From Alphaproteobacteria bacterium (lineage in GTDB: Bacteria > Pseudomonadota > Alphaproteobacteria > Caulobacterales > Parvularculaceae), in contig WGLT01000020.1 in assembly GCA_016125425.1 (NCBI GenBank), positions 55,350-119,349 on the forward strand: 64,000 bases of DNA, given 5' to 3'. This document shows, in pieces, positions 59,986 to 64,000 of the stretch. Positions within the stretch are counted from its first letter, which is position 1. Each line of letters begins with the position of its first letter. A program made the position numbers and the translations under genes. The notes beneath the pieces were generated by a model. It did no database searches, was not told the origin of the DNA, and was given only the letters and a program-made list of their open reading frames with translations.

Positions 59986-60870
59986 TTATAGATCGTCATC
60001 GGGCCGCAACCACACGGCGTGCTGTTCGAAATCTGCGGTTATCAGGAAGCGCCGCAGAAGACGCACGCCGATATTCGCATCCGCCGCGCTTGACGTAGGG
60101 TCGATCGCCGCCTGGATGTCGTGAAACTCCGCGCCGGCAAATTTGACGGAGCGCAGCATGACAAGATCGCGGCTGAGTTCGCCGCCAAGACCGCCGCCGG
60201 ATTTTCGGCCGATAATCCGTTCGGGCGCGGAAAGGCCGGCTTTCGCCGCATAGGCGGCGCCGATCAGCATGTCCCCGCCATTGCCGAGATCGAAATCCGC
60301 CCGCACCGGGTCGCCGCCCTCGATCGAAACCGGAATTGTCTCAATGCCCGCCTGCGTCTCCAGAGCGAGCTTGACGCCTTCAGGCTCCCTGTCACGCGAA
60401 ACAGCGGCGATCTCTCCTTTCGCGATGTCTATCCGCAACCGCGCCGCGTCAAAGAGGTCGCGCCCGATGATCGCAGGCACGGGCGACTTGACGACGCGTC
60501 TTGCAATGTCCTTGAGATCGATAATGGCGACGGTCTGGTCCGGCAATGTGAGACCGGCGGCGGCGATTTTCACATGCTCTGCGAAGGCGGCCTTGGTTTC
60601 GCCCCCCGTTCCCCTGGCGGTTTCCTCGCCCGAACCGGAAAGACCGAGTTTGGCGGCGAATTCCTTATCCAGGATCGAGATCTCGGCGCCGGAATCCAGC
60701 AGGGCCAGCACGCGCTCGCCGTTTATTTCCGCTTCAATGAAGAGACGGTCGCCGCGCACGATCAAGGCGTCCGGGGCGGCGTGAGCGCGCGGACTGTTCT
60801 CCGCAGCACGTGCGGTTGCGGCCAGAATCGCCGCAGCGGCCGAAAGGCTGAGAAGCAAGCCGGACTTCAT
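59986..60870 (-). CDS. exported retropepsin-like aspartic protease with a second, altered domain
   Basis: A 294-residue protein with a signal peptide (MKSGLLLSLSAAAAILAA, cleavage near residue 22). The first domain has the retropepsin active site ALLDSGAEISILDKEFA (Asp59, DSGA) and the second-strand IIGRDLFDAARLRID. A second copy runs from about residue 160 to 290, where the matching position reads ADFDLGNGGDMLIGAAYAAK, with DLGN in place of D[ST]G, and ends with IGVRLLRRFLITADF. Active enzymes are dimers, so the two domains may form one pseudo-dimeric unit. It is 52 bases downstream of fabH. Confidence 0.82.
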   Translation of the reverse strand: MKSGLLLSLSAAAAILAATARAAENSPRAHAAPDALIVRGDRLFIEAEINGERVLALLDSGAEISILDKEFAAKLGLSGSGEETARGTGGETKAAFAEHVKIAAAGLTLPDQTVAIIDLKDIARRVVKSPVPAIIGRDLFDAARLRIDIAKGEIAAVSRDREPEGVKLALETQAGIETIPVSIEGGDPVRADFDLGNGGDMLIGAAYAAKAGLSAPERIIGRKSGGGLGGELSRDLVMLRSVKFAGAEFHDIQAAIDPTSSAADANIGVRLLRRFLITADFEQHAVWLRPDDDL

Positions 60871-60922
60871 ACCCTCTCCCGAGCGCTCATGCGGATCCAG
60901 ACAAATTCTCGGAAAGATCAGA

Positions 60923-61894
60923 TTAGAACCTAAGCAACAATGATCCCCAGGCCAGCCCGCCTCCAAGCGACGCGAGCGCAAGCAGATCCCCGCGCTTGAT
61001 ACGGCCGTCCCGAACGGCCTCGTCAAGCGCGAGCGGGATCGAAGCGGACGACGTGTTGCCGTGCTTCTCAATCGTCACGATGACCTTCGCCGGATCGATA
61101 TCAAGCCTTTTGCCGCAAGCCTCGATAATCCGAATATTGGCCTGATGCGGCACGAACCAGTCGATCTGGTTCCGGCTGACGCCGGCGCGCTCCGAAACGC
61201 GCATGACGGCGTCTGAGATTTTATCGACGGCGTGCCGGAACACCTCGCGTCCGTTCATGCGCACCTTTCCGACCGTAGCCGTCGATGACGGCCCGCCATC
61301 GGAATACAGATTGCAGGCAAGACGTCCGTCGGCGCACATATAGGACGCGAGCACCCCGCGGCCGCCCTCGCCTCCATGCTCCGCGCTGAGGACCGCCGCG
61401 CCCGCGCCGTCCCCGAAGAGGACGCAGGTCGCGCGGTCGTTCCAGTCGAGAAAACAGGAGAGCTTTTCCGCGCCGATCACCAGTGCGTTCTTGACTTGCC
61501 CGCGGACAATTGCGTCATGCGCGGCGGAGAGCGCATAGACGAATCCGGCGCAGGCCGCCGAGATATCGTAGGCCGCGCATGGAGGAATGTTCAGCTTCGC
61601 CTGCACATAGACCGCCGTCGACGGAAAGGTGCGGTCCGGCGTCACTGTCGCGACGATCACGAGATCGATGTCTTCGGGGCCGAGGCCCGCGTCTTCGAGC
61701 GCCTTGCGGGCCGCGTTCGCCGCGAGATCGGATGTGACCTGATCGTCTGACGCGAAATGACGTTCGGCGATGCCGCTGCGCGTGCGGATCCACTCATCGG
61801 AGGTGTCGACAAGCTTCGCCAGATCATGGTTCGTCACGACCCGCTCCGGCAGGTAGCTTCCGACGCCGGCGATGACTGAGTTCACAAACGACAT
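60923..61894 (-). CDS. fabH: beta-ketoacyl-ACP synthase III
   Basis: FabH of 323 residues, which starts fatty-acid synthesis by condensing acetyl-CoA with malonyl-ACP. The catalytic triad is Cys115 (YDISAACAGFVYAL), His250 (WFVPHQANIRIIEA) and Asn280 (IEKHGNTSSASIPLAL). Also present are RTRSGIAERHFAS and GDGAGAAVLSAEHGG, and the final SLGGGLAWGSLLLRF. In many alphaproteobacteria fabH is next to plsX and ihfA; here it is not. The ATG at 61894 is used. The retropepsin-like gene follows on the same strand. Confidence 0.96.
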   Translation of the reverse strand: MSFVNSVIAGVGSYLPERVVTNHDLAKLVDTSDEWIRTRSGIAERHFASDDQVTSDLAANAARKALEDAGLGPEDIDLVIVATVTPDRTFPSTAVYVQAKLNIPPCAAYDISAACAGFVYALSAAHDAIVRGQVKNALVIGAEKLSCFLDWNDRATCVLFGDGAGAAVLSAEHGGEGGRGVLASYMCADGRLACNLYSDGGPSSTATVGKVRMNGREVFRHAVDKISDAVMRVSERAGVSRNQIDWFVPHQANIRIIEACGKRLDIDPAKVIVTIEKHGNTSSASIPLALDEAVRDGRIKRGDLLALASLGGGLAWGSLLLRF

Positions 61895-61992
61895 ATTTCC
61901 ATTGGCCCCTGACCGCGGAGGCTAACAGGCCGATGGAATGATTCCTACGGGAATTCGCCTGCGCGCTCGCCGGTCGGGCGTGGCGCGTCGCC

Positions 61993-62832
61993 TCACTTGC
62001 CGAACATATCCCAGACGAGGCCGCCGGCGGCGAGCAGAATGTAGAGGCCGAACAGCTTCGACAGAAAATCGCCTTTCACGCGGTGAGCGAGCCGCGCGCC
62101 GAGCGGCGCCGAGAAAGCGGACGTCGCCGCCATCGCCGCAAAAGCCGGTGCGTTGATAAAGCCGAACGACATAGGGGCAAGACCCTGATGACCGAGTCCG
62201 GACAAGAGGAAGGCCAGCGCCCCGGGCGCAGCGACCGCCACCCCGAACCCCGACGCCGTTCCTACCGCCTGATGCATGCTCCGGCCCGACCAGCGCATCA
62301 CCACAACGCCGAGCGCGCCGCCGCCGAGCCCCATGAGCGCCGAAAAAAGCCCGGTCGCGAAACCGAGGGGGATCCGCAGCGAATTATTCGCAAGGTCGTG
62401 CGGACGCTTCTCGGCTTGTTGCGCCGCGCCGCGTCCTGAGACGCGCCGCCAGCCGATAAAAAGAGCGCCGGCGATAAAGACGATGGCGAGGCTCTCTCCG
62501 CTCACCCAGCGCGCGAGCGCCCCGCCGGCGCCCGCCCCGAGCGCAATCCACGGCGTCCATGATTTGAGGACGTCCGCGTCCACATGACCTGCCCGGCGGT
62601 GTTCCGCGACCGCGCGCAGCGAGGTCACGATGATGACGGCCAGCGACGTTCCGACCGCCGATTTTAGACTCGGCCCGTCGGCGACGCCGAATGACCGAAA
62701 AATCGCATAGAGCGCCGGAACCGTGACGATGCCGCCGCCGATTCCGAATAATCCGCCGGCGAAGCCGGAGGCGAGCCCCGCGCCCAACATGGCGGCGATG
62801 AGCAGACCGTGCGCGGCGACGAATTCCGGCAT
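61993..62832 (-). CDS. TSUP-family membrane exporter (TauE/SafE type)
   Basis: Eight-helix membrane protein of 279 residues with the family's duplicated layout: GLASGFAGGLFGIGGGIVTV followed by PALYAIFRSFGV in the first half, and GLFSALMGLGGGALGVVVMR with AVGTASGFGVAVAAPGALAF in the second. Members export sulfite, sulfoacetate or related anions, but the substrate of this one is not known. The ATG at 62832 lies three bases after the dusA stop, so the two are co-transcribed. Confidence 0.92.
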   Translation of the reverse strand: MPEFVAAHGLLIAAMLGAGLASGFAGGLFGIGGGIVTVPALYAIFRSFGVADGPSLKSAVGTSLAVIIVTSLRAVAEHRRAGHVDADVLKSWTPWIALGAGAGGALARWVSGESLAIVFIAGALFIGWRRVSGRGAAQQAEKRPHDLANNSLRIPLGFATGLFSALMGLGGGALGVVVMRWSGRSMHQAVGTASGFGVAVAAPGALAFLLSGLGHQGLAPMSFGFINAPAFAAMAATSAFSAPLGARLAHRVKGDFLSKLFGLYILLAAGGLVWDMFGK

Positions 62833-62835
62833 CGG

Positions 62836-63852
62836 TTATTCCGCCGCGGCGCAGGAGATCGCCGCAGCCATCGCGCGCGAAAGCGCGTCCGGCCCCGCCG
62901 CCGCTCCCTTTTCCGACAAGGACCGGCGCCAGCGTCGCGCGCCGGGCCGGCCGTGAAAGAGGCCCAGCATGTGCCGGGTGACGTGATGCGGCTTTACTCC
63001 GTCGCGCGCGCCGCGACGGATATACGCCTCCATCGCGGAGACGACGCTCTCAAGCGATGGCGCGCGCTCTGCGTCCCCGAACAGTCGTCGGTCGACGTCC
63101 GCGAGCAGGTAGGGATGATCATAAGCGGCGCGTCCGAGCATAACGCCGTCGAAATGGCGAAGATGCGCCTGCGCCTCGTCAAGGCCCGCGATGCCGCCAT
63201 TGAGGATAACCGAGAGATCGCCTCGCGCGTCTTTCAGGCGGCGCACCAGCGCATGGTCCAAAGGCGGAATCTCGCGATTTTCTTTCGGCGACAGACCCTT
63301 GAGCCACGCCTTGCGCGCATGCACGATGAAGGTTTCGCATCCGGCCGGCGCGACACGATCGACGAAAGAGAACAGGGCTTCATCCGCTTCCTGATCGTCG
63401 ACGCCGATGCGGCATTTGACGGTCACGGGAACCGATACGGCGGCGCGCATCGCCGCCACGCAGTCCGCAACGAGATCCGGGGTCTTCATCAGGCAGGCGC
63501 CGAAGACGCCTGACTGCACCCGATCCGACGGACAGCCGACATTCAAATTGATCTCGTCATAGCCGAAATCTTCGCCGATCCTGGCGGCGGCGGCGAGCAC
63601 ATGGGGCTCCGAACCGCCCAGTTGCAACGCCACAGGATGCTCGGAGGGATCGAATGCAAGCAGGCGCGCCGCATCGCCCCGGACGATCGCATCGGCGACG
63701 ATCATCTCGGTGTAGAGGCGCGCGCGCTTTGTCAGCAAACGGTGAAAGTACCGGCAATGCCGATCCGTCCCGTCCATCATAGGAGCGACGCAGAACCGGT
63801 GCGGGTGAAAAGACACGAAGCGGTCTTCCTTGAGGGGCGACGACCGTTTCAT
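62836..63852 (-). CDS. dusA: tRNA-dihydrouridine synthase A
   Basis: FMN-dependent enzyme of 338 residues that reduces uridines 20 and 20a of tRNA. Signatures: FCVAPMMDGTDRHCRYFHRL, YTEMIVADAIVRGD, VALQLGGSEPHVLAAAARIG, YDEINLNVGCPSDRVQSGVF with the catalytic Cys, VKCRIGVDDQEADEALFSF, FIVHARKAWLKGLSPKENRE, and GVMLGRAAYDHPYLLADVD. The ATG at 63852 is used; another in-frame ATG at 63885 is possible and would add 11 residues. It lies next to a tRNA gene and is followed by the TSUP gene. Confidence 0.95.
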   Translation of the reverse strand: MKRSSPLKEDRFVSFHPHRFCVAPMMDGTDRHCRYFHRLLTKRARLYTEMIVADAIVRGDAARLLAFDPSEHPVALQLGGSEPHVLAAAARIGEDFGYDEINLNVGCPSDRVQSGVFGACLMKTPDLVADCVAAMRAAVSVPVTVKCRIGVDDQEADEALFSFVDRVAPAGCETFIVHARKAWLKGLSPKENREIPPLDHALVRRLKDARGDLSVILNGGIAGLDEAQAHLRHFDGVMLGRAAYDHPYLLADVDRRLFGDAERAPSLESVVSAMEAYIRRGARDGVKPHHVTRHMLGLFHGRPGARRWRRSLSEKGAAAGPDALSRAMAAAISCAAAE

Positions 63853-63955
63853 ATAAAGCGGGGGCCGGCGGCGCCCGCAAGCCATGCCAGCCCCCCGCCC
63901 GAGAGGCGGGCCCTGCGGAAAACGGCGCTTGCGCTTGTTCTAACCGCCGGCGAAT

Positions 63956-64000
63956 TGGGTGCGGGGGCAGGATTTGAACCTGCGACCTTCAGGTTATGAG
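63956..64000 (-). tRNA. initiator tRNA-Met (CAT), 3' part, cut by window edge
   Basis: On the minus strand the sequence runs CTCATAACCTGAAGG, then the T arm GCAGG-TTCAAAT-CCTGC, the acceptor strand CCCCGCA, one base C and an encoded CCA at 63956-63958. The anticodon CAT and the close match to bacterial initiator tRNA in the T arm and acceptor (A72 next to the discriminator) point to fMet. The 5' half lies outside the window, so the unpaired first base that defines the initiator cannot be checked. The base at position 73 is C, where A is usual. Confidence 0.85.

Noticed and set aside
1..64000. CRISPR arrays, insertion sequences, integrons or plasmid origins
   Set aside because: No regularly spaced repeats, transposase or integrase frames, terminal inverted repeats or replication genes were seen. 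Short GC-rich repeats of the gccggcg kind are background.

Overview
The window is one continuous stretch of high-GC bacterial chromosome with very tight gene packing: ATGA, TGATG and GTGA start/stop overlaps and convergent 3' overlaps are common. The lineage looks alphaproteobacterial. The evidence is the Rieske/cytochrome b pair next to trmL and hemF, an IscR-led SUF operon with sufT and sufA, a DksA that keeps one of four zinc cysteines, a perfect CtrA-type box in front of a FliO-like gene, and an XrtA-type exopolysaccharide locus. A Parvularculales, Caulobacterales or sphingomonad-like organism would fit, but the genus cannot be fixed from this sequence. I see no transposon, prophage, CRISPR array or rRNA operon.

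Layout. 1-2.5 kb: start of the bc1 complex genes (cytochrome b cut by the edge, Rieske protein), then trmL and hemF. 2.5-18.4 kb: a large exopolysaccharide locus of the type normally linked to exosortase XrtA/PEP-CTERM. It runs leftward from a phosphoglycosyl transferase through a TPR protein, export lipoprotein, chain-length protein, tyrosine autokinase, outer-membrane protein, secretion-type ATPase, deacetylase, FemAB-like protein and glycosyltransferase. A divergent glycosyltransferase-deacetylase fusion lies on the other strand. No exosortase is present in the window. 18.4-27.4 kb: a FliO-like gene, then a leftward SUF operon (iscR, cysteine desulfurase, sufB, a 79-residue protein, sufC, sufD, sufS, sufT, sufA, a TfoX-like protein, a membrane protein) behind a promoter with an IscR type-1 box.

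27.4-43.6 kb: housekeeping and accessory genes. These are an alpha/beta hydrolase, a large membrane protein, trmFO, a hydrolase-phosphoribosyltransferase fusion with a DUF2267 gene, pirin, an SDR, the der-bamB-TPR-panB block, nnrU-apt and an M13 metallopeptidase lipoprotein. 43.9-49.5 kb: rhlE, a MarR/VOC divergent pair around a perfect dyad, dksA, a FlgN-like gene, a YbjN-type exported protein, a membrane-anchored GH24 lysozyme and a small membrane protein. 49.6-55.5 kb: a cell-wall and peptide-chemistry neighbourhood (MurC/Mpl-like ligase, LD-carboxypeptidase, RimK-like ATP-grasp, GNAT, uracil-DNA glycosylase, a lipoprotein with two six-cysteine EGF-like repeats, a GFA protein). 55.5-64 kb: two glutathione S-transferases, a nucleoside transporter, phosphomannomutase/phosphoglucomutase, a two-domain retropepsin-like protease, fabH, a TSUP exporter, dusA and the 3' part of an initiator tRNA.

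How it fits together. The phosphomannomutase could supply sugar nucleotides to the exopolysaccharide locus. The SUF operon could supply clusters to the Rieske protein. The Mur ligase and LD-carboxypeptidase together suggest peptidoglycan recycling. The least explained parts are the fused glycosyltransferase-deacetylase, the SUF 79-residue protein, the RimK/GNAT/Mur ligase neighbourhood and the EGF-like lipoprotein.
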